Positions 1 to 5,716 of a stretch of DNA of 28,398 nucleotides are shown here, in pieces. The notes under the pieces were generated by a model. The model was given only the letters and a program-made list of their open reading frames with translations, did no database searches and was not told the DNA's origin. Both the position numbers and the translations under genes were made by a program. The stretch's first letter is position 1, and each line of letters starts with the position of its first letter. Source of the stretch: a virus; the IMG/VR virus record IMGVR_UViG_3300004369_000918, positions 1 to 28,398 of that record; one strand, written 5' to 3'.

Positions 1-321
1 ATTTTTGCTTTTAACATACTATAAACATAAGGCAGTTTGGCTTGCGAGTCAAGCAATTCAGCAAGAAAGATTCAACTAATTTCCTGCACTATTCTCTTGG
101 GTTTGGTTGCGTTAAACACAGACAGTTTTTTTGTGTTCGGGCGGTTGGATTGCGTGCAGGTGGTGGGGTAGTACTCAGGCGGTGAGGTTGACCCCCCCCT
201 ATTTTTTGAATTTTTCAAGGTTGTCAGCACCTAAAATAACGCGGGGGGCCCCCTTTCTCATTCTCCCATTAAAAGGAAAAGCTTCGAGCTAGACGGATTC
301 CCAAAAAAAAAACTGGGTGTT
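1..321. other. Non-coding stretch with homopolymer runs
   Basis: I see no convincing gene here on either strand. The stretch contains an unusual density of homopolymers: a C8 run near 191-198, a G6/C5 block near 242-252, and an A10 run near 303-312. The G/C block is self-complementary but has no loop, so it is not a classical terminator. The A-run is flanked by CCC and TGGG and could form a weak hairpin downstream of the minus-strand gene that ends at 322. No tRNA cloverleaf was found. It may be an intergenic region next to a genome or contig end. Confidence 0.4.
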
Positions 322-522
322 TTAGGACTTAGGGTGTTTCTTTTTAATGTCCGACATTAACACCCTTAATACGTCATCAAAATTGTCTCCCTTTTTTATA
401 AGCGCTGCAGGCGTTTGATTATCGAGGCCTGGATGGGGGGTTTTTAGCCACTGAGTGGCGTTATAGGAGTTATATTCTCCGGCCAGCTTCGAAAAGATTT
501 CGTATTTTTTGTCTTTTTTCAT
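322..522 (-). CDS. Small MbcA/ParS/Xre (DUF2384)-like protein
   Basis: A 66-residue protein. The centre (W-L-K-T-P-H-P-G-L-D-N-Q-T-P-A-A-L-I, then G-D-N and a leucine-rich end) resembles the toxin-binding domain of MbcA/ParS/Xre antitoxins, which typically reads W..-P-x-x-x-L-x-G-x-x-P-x-x-L. Only this C-terminal-type domain is present; there is no Xre helix-turn-helix and no adjacent RES-type toxin. The ATG at 522 is preferred: a longer reading frame to 597 would add a cysteine-rich, hydrophobic extension crossing the promoter region and running into the divergent phoH gene. In phages such stand-alone domains could be antitoxin mimics or regulators, but that is inference. Confidence 0.55.
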   Translation of the reverse strand: MKKDKKYEIFSKLAGEYNSYNATQWLKTPHPGLDNQTPAALIKKGDNFDDVLRVLMSDIKKKHPKS

Positions 523-568
523 TGTTAGGACAATGTATATTACACAGAAAAAGTGTATCTTATAGGGA
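523..568. promoter_or_regulatory. Divergent promoter region between DUF2384-like gene and phoH
   Basis: Only 46 bp separate two divergent start codons. On the plus strand, GTGTATCTT at 553-561 lies 7 nt before the phoH ATG (569). On the minus strand the mirror GTGTA (545 down to 541) lies 18 nt before the ATG at 522. The two GTGTA elements form an inverted repeat (TACAC 541-545 / GTGTA 553-557). The plus-strand box belongs to the window-wide GTGTATAAT family and predicts a nearly leaderless phoH transcript. Confidence 0.5.
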
Positions 569-1303
569 ATGGCTAGAAAAAGACATACTACTTCCACACC
601 TGCTTCAGTTAACGCCGAGTGGCTTACTTTTAAAATTAAGTCCCACCCATTAAGCCAAAGGCAGAAGGAATTTCTTCATCTTAGCCTATCAGAGGATGTG
701 AGTGTCATTTTTGTGTCAGGACCAGCGGGCTCAACAAAAACTTATATGGCGGTTCTAGCGGCGCTTCGGGAGGTTCAAAAAAATGCAGAGAAGAACTTGA
801 TTTACGTCCGCACCGTTATAGAGAGTGCCGACAGGAACCTCGGGTATCTTCCTGGAGACGTTGAGGAGAAGTTTAATCCGTATATGGCTCCTTTAAGGGA
901 TAAGCTTGACGAGATAATGTCGCCTTCTCAAAGCCCTAGTGTCTTAAGCGACCTGCTCCATAAAGGAAGGATTCAAGCGATGCCTATAAACTATCTACGA
1001 GGCGCCAGCTTGAACGATAGCATAGTGATAGCTGACGAGGCTCAAAACTTTACGTTTAAAGAACTTACCACTCTAATTACGAGAATAGGTAAAAACACCA
1101 AGCTGTTTATCTGCGGGGACTTAATGCAAAGCGACATCAATGGAAGAAGTGGATTTCGGGAGATGATTAAACTGTTTCAAGACGCCGAAAGCGAAGAGAG
1201 GGGGATTAATTGCTTTGAATTCTTTGAGGAAGATATACGGAGGAGTGAAATACTGAAATTCATAATCAAGCGTCTTTATAAAAAAGAGTGTAAAAAGTCC
1301 TAA
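569..1303 (+). CDS. phoH: PhoH-like ATPase
   Basis: 244 residues, typical of compact phage PhoH proteins that keep only the P-loop ATPase domain. The Walker A motif is G-P-A-G-S-T-K-T at residues 51-58 (the usual form is GPAGTGKT, so the second glycine of the GK pair is replaced by threonine). The Walker B/DEAQN motif is I-V-I-A-D-E-A-Q-N at 152-160, followed by the characteristic phage segment L-F-I-C-G-D-L-M-Q-S-D. PhoH proteins bind and hydrolyse ATP and are related to helicase superfamily 1; their role in phages is unsettled (RNA metabolism or phosphate stress have been proposed). First gene of the plus-strand block, with a GTGTAT promoter box just upstream; its TAA overlaps the next ATG. 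Confidence 0.9.
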   Translation: MARKRHTTSTPASVNAEWLTFKIKSHPLSQRQKEFLHLSLSEDVSVIFVSGPAGSTKTYMAVLAALREVQKNAEKNLIYVRTVIESADRNLGYLPGDVEEKFNPYMAPLRDKLDEIMSPSQSPSVLSDLLHKGRIQAMPINYLRGASLNDSIVIADEAQNFTFKELTTLITRIGKNTKLFICGDLMQSDINGRSGFREMIKLFQDAESEERGINCFEFFEEDIRRSEILKFIIKRLYKKECKKS

Positions 1304-1938
1304 TGGAAGAATTCGCCACAATACTTGGAGCCATAATAACAGGCGCCGCAACAATAACGAGCGTATGGTTCGCTCATTGCTACGTAAAGAAAACATTAAA
1401 TACACGCCGCAATCCAGTAGCTGACGACGCAGCTCAAAGCGCTAATGTATATACCGCTCTACAGCATATATTGAGCAAAATGGGGGGGGATAGGGCTTAT
1501 GTTCTAGAGTTCCACAACGGAGGCCATTACTACTCGGGAAGAGGGCAGCAGAAATTTAGCTGCACACATGAAATAGCAGTAAAGGGCATAAGCCGAGAGT
1601 GCGACAATTCGCAGGATCACCGGGTATCAAATTATCATACATATATAACTGAGTTGATAGATAAAAACAGGTACGCTTACTCTAATATAGAAAACTCAAC
1701 AGACAAAGCTTTTACATCGGTGCTGTCAGGAGCTGGAGTTAAAAGTATATATAATGTACCAATAAAGACATTGAACGGTAAAATAATAGGAATACTGGGA
1801 GTCGATTACGTAAAATCATACGCGAGCAACGACAGCACAGGCTTTGGCGAAATAAAGGAAGAGGATGTTTTTTTAAACCAGCAAGCTCGAAAGCTAATGG
1901 AGAATCAATCAAAAGTTATAGCCGGTTACTTAATCTAA
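1303..1938 (+). CDS. Membrane-anchored GAF-like domain protein
   Basis: 211 residues. Residues about 5-26 form a hydrophobic helix (start F-A-T-I-L-G-A-I-I-T-G), a probable single membrane anchor, followed by the basic stretch K-K-T-L-N-T-R-R. From about residue 45 on, helix-strand patterning with R-A-Y-V-L-E-F-H-N-G (64-73) and a late I-Y-N-V-P-I-...-G-K-I-I-G-I-L-G-V-D segment resembles a GAF fold, a small-molecule or nucleotide sensor domain. No catalytic domain follows, so it could act as a membrane sensor or host-interaction protein. Its ATG overlaps the phoH stop (TAATG), so it is translationally coupled. The GAF assignment is by eye; the ligand is unknown. Confidence 0.55.
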   Translation: MEEFATILGAIITGAATITSVWFAHCYVKKTLNTRRNPVADDAAQSANVYTALQHILSKMGGDRAYVLEFHNGGHYYSGRGQQKFSCTHEIAVKGISRECDNSQDHRVSNYHTYITELIDKNRYAYSNIENSTDKAFTSVLSGAGVKSIYNVPIKTLNGKIIGILGVDYVKSYASNDSTGFGEIKEEDVFLNQQARKLMENQSKVIAGYLI

Positions 1939-1961
1939 GTATTAGAAAAAGTAAAAAAATA

Positions 1962-1967
1962 TATTAT
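1962..1967 (+). promoter_or_regulatory. -10-like TATTAT box before the zinc-ribbon gene
   Basis: TATTAT in an AT-rich 38-bp gap, 9 nt before the ATG at 1977. It fits the pattern seen at other operon starts in the window, with the box placed so that transcription would begin within a few bases of the start codon. It lacks the GTG prefix of the best matches and the local AT-richness weakens the call. Confidence 0.35.
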
Positions 1968-1976
1968 TATATCATA

Positions 1977-2315
1977 ATGAGTTCAGTTTTTTGTACATCT
2001 TGCGGCACGAAAATGGATTTCGCTGGAGTAAAGCCTAAGTTTTGCTCCTCATGCGGAAATTCGATGGTTGTTGGAGGGGTTGCAGAAAAAGGGAGCGCAT
2101 CACTAAAACAAGGGTCTATTGCCCTAGCAGAAGATGAAACTAATTATGATAGCGTCCCCCGACTTTCTAAACTTGAATATGAATGTGATTATGAGGGGTT
2201 GTCAATTCGGCAGCACAACATGGGGCAGCTGCTGAATGAAAAAGAAAGCAAAGAAGGGCAAGATCGATCTCCCCGCAAAGCCCCCCGTAAGCTCCCCCGT
2301 AGACCCTCCGGCTAA
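1977..2315 (+). CDS. Zinc-ribbon small protein
   Basis: 112 residues. Four cysteines C6-x2-C9 and C23-x2-C26 form a typical zinc-ribbon (F-C-T-S-C-G, then F-C-S-S-C-G-N). The middle is acidic and low in complexity; the C-terminus is Pro/Arg-rich. The last 80 nt overlap the sigma-factor gene in another frame, an unusually long overlap. The zinc ribbon may bind nucleic acid or RNA polymerase; together with the following sigma-like gene it recalls transcription factors pairing a zinc ribbon with a core-binding domain, but this is inference. The start is supported by the -10-like box and by the zinc ribbon beginning right after the initiator Met. Confidence 0.6.
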   Translation: MSSVFCTSCGTKMDFAGVKPKFCSSCGNSMVVGGVAEKGSASLKQGSIALAEDETNYDSVPRLSKLEYECDYEGLSIRQHNMGQLLNEKESKEGQDRSPRKAPRKLPRRPSG

Positions 2316-2988
2316 AACATCCTACGAGGATAATTCGGAAGTTGTAGACGAAGAGCTTTCAAAACGTCGCAAGAGTTGGTTCTTAACGTCTATAGCATGG
2401 ATTGATTACGATGATGTATGCCAAATCATTAGGATACATGTATTTCGTAAATGGGCTCAATGGGACCAGGCAAGACCCTTACGACCATGGCTCAATAAAA
2501 TAATCAGCAATCAGTTTAAAAATATACTTAGGAATTATTACGCAAACTTTGCTAGGCCGTGTTTGAATTGCCCTTTTAATTTAGATGATGAATCTTGCGG
2601 GTTTTCCGATAGCGGTCGGCAGGACACCACGTGCCCTCTTTTTAAGAAATGGACAAACACCAAAAAGAATGCTTACGACGTTAAGGTGGCTCTTCCCATA
2701 GACGGGAAGGAGTTTTTGCTTGATCATGGTAACTCTGATATATTTTTTGATTTCGAGAAAGCCACTAAACGCATTCAGGATGTATTAAAGACCAAGATTT
2801 CCCAAAAACAATTTGAACTTTTTGAACTTTTATTTATAAGAAACATAGATGAACTTGAGGTCGCGAATATAATGGGGTATAAAAGCTCAGAATCAGGAAG
2901 GAAGGCTGGCTACAAGCAAATAAAAAATACCAAAAAACTAATCAAAGATTTAGTAATGAAAATAATAAAAGAGCAGGATTTATTTTAA
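2236..2988 (+). CDS. Sigma-70-like transcription factor (putative late sigma)
   Basis: 250 residues. Residues about 53-105 look like sigma region 2: W-I-D-Y-D-D-V-C-Q-I-I-R-I-H-V-F followed by L-R-P-W-L-N-K-I-I-S-N-Q-F-K-N, the conserved 'WL..I..N...N' core-binding/-10 segment. Residues about 186-245 resemble region 4 with a helix-turn-helix. Between them lies an insert with four cysteines (109, 112, 121, 133), a possible zinc site. The N-terminal 30 residues are lysine- and proline-rich and overlap the upstream zinc-ribbon gene by 80 nt in another frame. Phage-encoded sigma factors (for example T4 gp55) switch host RNA polymerase to late promoters; the head and tail genes downstream share a short -10-like box that this protein could recognise. 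Confidence 0.65.
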   Translation: MKKKAKKGKIDLPAKPPVSSPVDPPAKTSYEDNSEVVDEELSKRRKSWFLTSIAWIDYDDVCQIIRIHVFRKWAQWDQARPLRPWLNKIISNQFKNILRNYYANFARPCLNCPFNLDDESCGFSDSGRQDTTCPLFKKWTNTKKNAYDVKVALPIDGKEFLLDHGNSDIFFDFEKATKRIQDVLKTKISQKQFELFELLFIRNIDELEVANIMGYKSSESGRKAGYKQIKNTKKLIKDLVMKIIKEQDLF

Positions 2989-2989
2989 A

Positions 2990-4033
2990 ATGGAATTAAC
3001 TGAAGAACAGAAGAAATTAATTAGGGAAAACTATGAGAGCACCCCAGACCTCATTGAATTAACTCGATTAGCGTTCGGCGACGACGAACTGGACGGAAGA
3101 ACAAAAGAAGGTCGCGCGGTTAGGGAGTTTCTCGCCGCTGAAGAATTCAACTATAATACTACCCAGATTGTAAAAAAAACATCTATAGAGTTAACTGGGG
3201 ATCAAAAAGGGTTTATTGAAGAGCATGCTAAAGACGGCATGAACAGTCTTCAGATAGCAAGATTAATCTTCCCAGACAAAGAAGTCCGCAACTTAAGTTC
3301 CGAGCAGCGGGTTGTATTTGAATACATGAAGACGGAGCTTAATCCTTACTTCTACGAAGAGGAGAGGGCTACCACGCGACATAAGGCTCCCGTAACTTTT
3401 GACGAGACCTTAGCTAGGTTAAACAAGGCCTCGCAGCAGCACTTAGTACAGGGGAAGATGAATCCGGACGAGCGAGAGGGGGTTAAGAAGCTTATAAAGT
3501 TCCTTTCGTCCCCTCGTTACATGCAGACTATAAATAATTATAAATCCCAGAATGATAGAGATTTATTTGAATCCGAGTATATAAGAACAACCTGGGATAA
3601 ACCAGACTTAACTGCAGATGAGATAAATTTATATATTAATGTTTGTGTTGATTATATTAACTTAAAGAATATCTCATCTCATATAGAAAAATTAAACATA
3701 ATGTTTAATGAAATAGAAGATCAACAAGAAATGACAGTAAGGTTGGCGGAAATATTAAAATCTAAAACAGATGAATATGACAAATGCGAGAAGCGCATGG
3801 AGTCATTAATCAAGAAGCTAAACGGAGATAGGGCGGCGCGAATGAAAGACAGGCATAAGGACAATGCGTCTATTCTATCTTTGGTAAGAAACTTTCAGCT
3901 AGAAGAAGGAAGAAGAAAAATGATTGATTTAGCCATTAGAGAGAAAGAGGCCGTGGGGAAAGAGATAGACCGTTTAGAGTCCATGGAATCATGGAAAGCT
4001 AGAATTTTAGGAATAAGTAAAGATAATATGTAA
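2990..4033 (+). CDS. Possible small terminase subunit (duplicated HTH-like N-terminus)
   Basis: 347 residues. Two similar segments at about 1-50 and 66-115 begin L-T-E-E-Q-K-K-L-I and L-T-G-D-Q-K-G-F-I and continue with helical D-L-I-E-L-T-R-L-A-F / S-L-Q-I-A-R-L-I-F, suggesting duplicated helix-turn-helix modules. The C-terminal half is strongly helical and charged (about 210-330), consistent with coiled-coil oligomerisation. DNA-binding N-terminus plus oligomerising C-terminus, a few genes upstream of the large terminase, fits a small terminase subunit, which recognises the phage genome for packaging. No signature proves this; a transcription regulator is the alternative. It starts 1 nt after the sigma-factor stop, so it is cotranslated. 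Confidence 0.4.
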   Translation: MELTEEQKKLIRENYESTPDLIELTRLAFGDDELDGRTKEGRAVREFLAAEEFNYNTTQIVKKTSIELTGDQKGFIEEHAKDGMNSLQIARLIFPDKEVRNLSSEQRVVFEYMKTELNPYFYEEERATTRHKAPVTFDETLARLNKASQQHLVQGKMNPDEREGVKKLIKFLSSPRYMQTINNYKSQNDRDLFESEYIRTTWDKPDLTADEINLYINVCVDYINLKNISSHIEKLNIMFNEIEDQQEMTVRLAEILKSKTDEYDKCEKRMESLIKKLNGDRAARMKDRHKDNASILSLVRNFQLEEGRRKMIDLAIREKEAVGKEIDRLESMESWKARILGISKDNM

Positions 4034-4038
4034 TCTAT

Positions 4039-4044
4039 TATAAT
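4039..4044 (+). promoter_or_regulatory. -10 box TATAAT before the 57-aa gene
   Basis: Perfect TATAAT ending 8 nt before the ATG at 4053, in an otherwise 19-bp intergenic gap. The same geometry as at 11355 and 18034, predicting an mRNA with a leader of only about 2 nt. No recognisable -35 hexamer or GTG prefix. Confidence 0.45.
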
Positions 4045-4052
4045 ATAAAATC

Positions 4053-4226
4053 ATGAAATACGTAAAAATAAAAATCGGCGATTATGACATTAAAAAACTT
4101 AATGAAATTTTCGAGAATGAAAAAGAATTCAAGCCTGCGGCTCACGAAGACCAGGTGATTATTGATATAATGCGGCAATGCATTGATAAGGAAAACATCA
4201 TAGAAGAAATAGAGGAGCCAGAATAA
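4053..4226 (+). CDS. Small acidic hypothetical protein (57 aa)
   Basis: A 57-residue reading frame from ATG 4053, beginning M-K-Y-V-K-I-K-I-G-D-Y-D and ending with an acidic tail E-E-I-E-E-P-E. It fills the gap between the possible small terminase and the nuclease gene, has a TATAAT box 8 nt upstream, and its TAA overlaps the next ATG (TAATG), as in other gene pairs here. These context features support a real gene. No family recognised; the alternation of basic N-terminus and acidic C-terminus suggests a small helical binding protein, without further evidence. Confidence 0.65.
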   Translation: MKYVKIKIGDYDIKKLNEIFENEKEFKPAAHEDQVIIDIMRQCIDKENIIEEIEEPE

Positions 4227-4603
4227 TGACGAAAGTTGGAAGCGCGACTTACCCCACTCCTTTTGTTTATGTAATTAAGGAAATAGTTAAATACATAGAC
4301 GGCGACACTATAGATGTTGTTATCGATTTGGGTTTTAGTACATTTGTTAAAAAAAGAATAAGATTGTACGGAATTGATACCCCCGAGACAAGAACGCGCG
4401 ACAGGGAAGAGAAGAAGCGCGGTTTAAGGGCCAAGGAGCGACTCATAGAGCTTTGCGAGGACTCCGAGGGCCCCTTGGTGCTCATTTCGCATGGAGTAGG
4501 CAAATACGGCCGCGTACTAGGAGAAATAAGATCTGATGGAAATGTTGTTATAAATACGGTCCTCGTAGTGGAAGGGCATGCTAAAGAGTATTACGGGAAG
4601 TGA
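4226..4603 (+). CDS. Staphylococcal nuclease-like (SNase/thermonuclease) protein
   Basis: 125 residues, one SNase-like OB-fold domain without signal peptide. The calcium and catalytic residues of Staphylococcus thermonuclease can be matched: D25-G-D27-T, R46-L-Y-G-I-D51-T52-P-E54, and K-Y-G-R96, corresponding to D21, R35, D40, T41, E43 and R87 of the model enzyme. The active site therefore appears complete. The family hydrolyses DNA and RNA using calcium. Lack of a signal peptide suggests action in the host cytoplasm, perhaps host DNA degradation or genome processing near packaging. It overlaps both neighbours (TAATG upstream, GTGA downstream). Confidence 0.85.
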   Translation: MTKVGSATYPTPFVYVIKEIVKYIDGDTIDVVIDLGFSTFVKKRIRLYGIDTPETRTRDREEKKRGLRAKERLIELCEDSEGPLVLISHGVGKYGRVLGEIRSDGNVVINTVLVVEGHAKEYYGK

Positions 4604-5523
4604 ACGAATGCAAAATATGCCAGTCGGCCTTCGACTCCGAGCGGGGGCTCCACCTCCATTTATCTAAAAAACATTCTATTACTTTAGCTGAATATTATAC
4701 TGCATATCATCCCAGGCTAGATAGGTTAACCAATGAAAATCTACCTTTTAAAAATAAATATGATTATTTTAATATTGATTTTCTAAATAGAAAAAATATG
4801 ATTAAATGGGCCGAAACCGGCCCAGAAGAAGAAGTTAAGGAATATATTTTAAGGCAACTAAAAAACAGAATAGATCAGAAGAAACTTTCCTACGCGCCGT
4901 GTCATTTAGAGCTGGAGCTAAGGGGTTTGCCTCCTATAGATTTATATAGAAATTTATTTGAAAGCTACAGCTTCGCATGTAATAAAATAAATATTAAGCC
5001 ATTATTTTCAAAAAAAATAATGAAAGGGTTTTTTCAGACGTCATCTAATTTGGATAATATAAAAATATTCATCGACACTCGGGAGCAGAAGCCTCTAGAG
5101 TTCAATAATTGCTCTAAGATGAAACTAGACTTCGGGGATTATGCTATAGGGGGCGATCTGTATAGCTATTCATACGTGGACAGGAAAAGCGAATCCGACT
5201 TTAAGAGTACCATGACAACGGGCTATGAAAGGTTCAGAAGAGAAATAGTTCGCGCCAAATCTTTTAATGCATATTTGTTTGTGGTTATAGAGAGTAGTAT
5301 CGAGAAGATTAAAAAGAATAATATATTTGCCCCTCATAAGTCTAACCTCTCATTTGTATGGAACAGAATGCGTTTGCTGACGCATGACTTTAAGGGTAAT
5401 TGTCAATTTATATTTTCTGGAAACAGGTCTTCCTCTCAAGAACTTATTCCCAAACTACTAGCTAATGGTAAGGATTTATGGGATGTAGACGTTCAATATT
5501 ATCTAGATAAGCATTATGAATAA
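4600..5523 (+). CDS. C2H2 zinc finger + ERCC4/XPF-type nuclease
   Basis: 307 residues starting with GTG (4600), whose TG is shared with the upstream TGA stop. An N-terminal C2H2 finger is visible: C4-x2-C7-x12-H20-x4-H25, of the type common in phage endonucleases. After a helical linker, residues about 155-280 carry an ERCC4-type nuclease signature: I-F-I-D-T-R-E (156-162), L-D-F-G-D-Y-A (177-182) and V-D-R-K-S-E-S-D (193-200). The XPF/ERCC4 active site normally reads E-R-K-x3-D; here the glutamate is aspartate, a conservative change. Such enzymes cut branched or structured DNA. Its place between another nuclease and the terminase suggests a role in resolving replication intermediates before packaging (inference). 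Confidence 0.75.
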   Translation: MNECKICQSAFDSERGLHLHLSKKHSITLAEYYTAYHPRLDRLTNENLPFKNKYDYFNIDFLNRKNMIKWAETGPEEEVKEYILRQLKNRIDQKKLSYAPCHLELELRGLPPIDLYRNLFESYSFACNKINIKPLFSKKIMKGFFQTSSNLDNIKIFIDTREQKPLEFNNCSKMKLDFGDYAIGGDLYSYSYVDRKSESDFKSTMTTGYERFRREIVRAKSFNAYLFVVIESSIEKIKKNNIFAPHKSNLSFVWNRMRLLTHDFKGNCQFIFSGNRSSSQELIPKLLANGKDLWDVDVQYYLDKHYE

Positions 5524-5716
5524 AAGCTCCGACTATAAACAGATCATCCTTGAAAGGGACAGGGAAATATCAGATCTTCTCGTGTTGATCGAAACCCTTC
5601 AGACTAATCTCAGCTCTATCTCCTCTATGCTCAGCGAAGACCAGAAGAAATCAATAGAGACCCATAGCTACAAATGGTGTATGCGGTGGAGGATGGAGGA
5701 GTCCGAGCGGAGATGA
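5516..5716 (+). CDS. Small helical hypothetical protein
   Basis: 66 residues; a helical heptad-like N-terminal half (I-I-L-E-R-D-R-E-I-S-D-L-L-V-L-I-E-T-L) suggests a short coiled coil, and the C-terminus is rich in Trp, Arg and Glu. The start overlaps the nuclease stop by 8 nt and its TGA overlaps the terminase ATG at 5713 (ATGA), so it sits in a continuous coupled chain. No family recognised. Given its position it could be a packaging accessory protein. Confidence 0.55.
   Translation: MNKSSDYKQIILERDREISDLLVLIETLQTNLSSISSMLSEDQKKSIETHSYKWCMRWRMEESERR

Noticed and set aside
20-85. A tRNA-like fragment (GCTTG...CAAGC stem, later GATTCAA)
   Set aside because: The putative anticodon loop would have 5 instead of 7 bases, and acceptor and D stems do not pair.
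523-597. N-terminal extension of the DUF2384-like protein to 597
   Set aside because: It would run through the promoter box of phoH and into the phoH coding region, and the extension is an unrelated hydrophobic stretch.
5674-5712. Upstream ATG at 5674 for the large terminase
   Set aside because: It would overlap the preceding small gene by 43 nt with no ribosome site; ATG 5713 gives the ATGA overlap used elsewhere in the operon.
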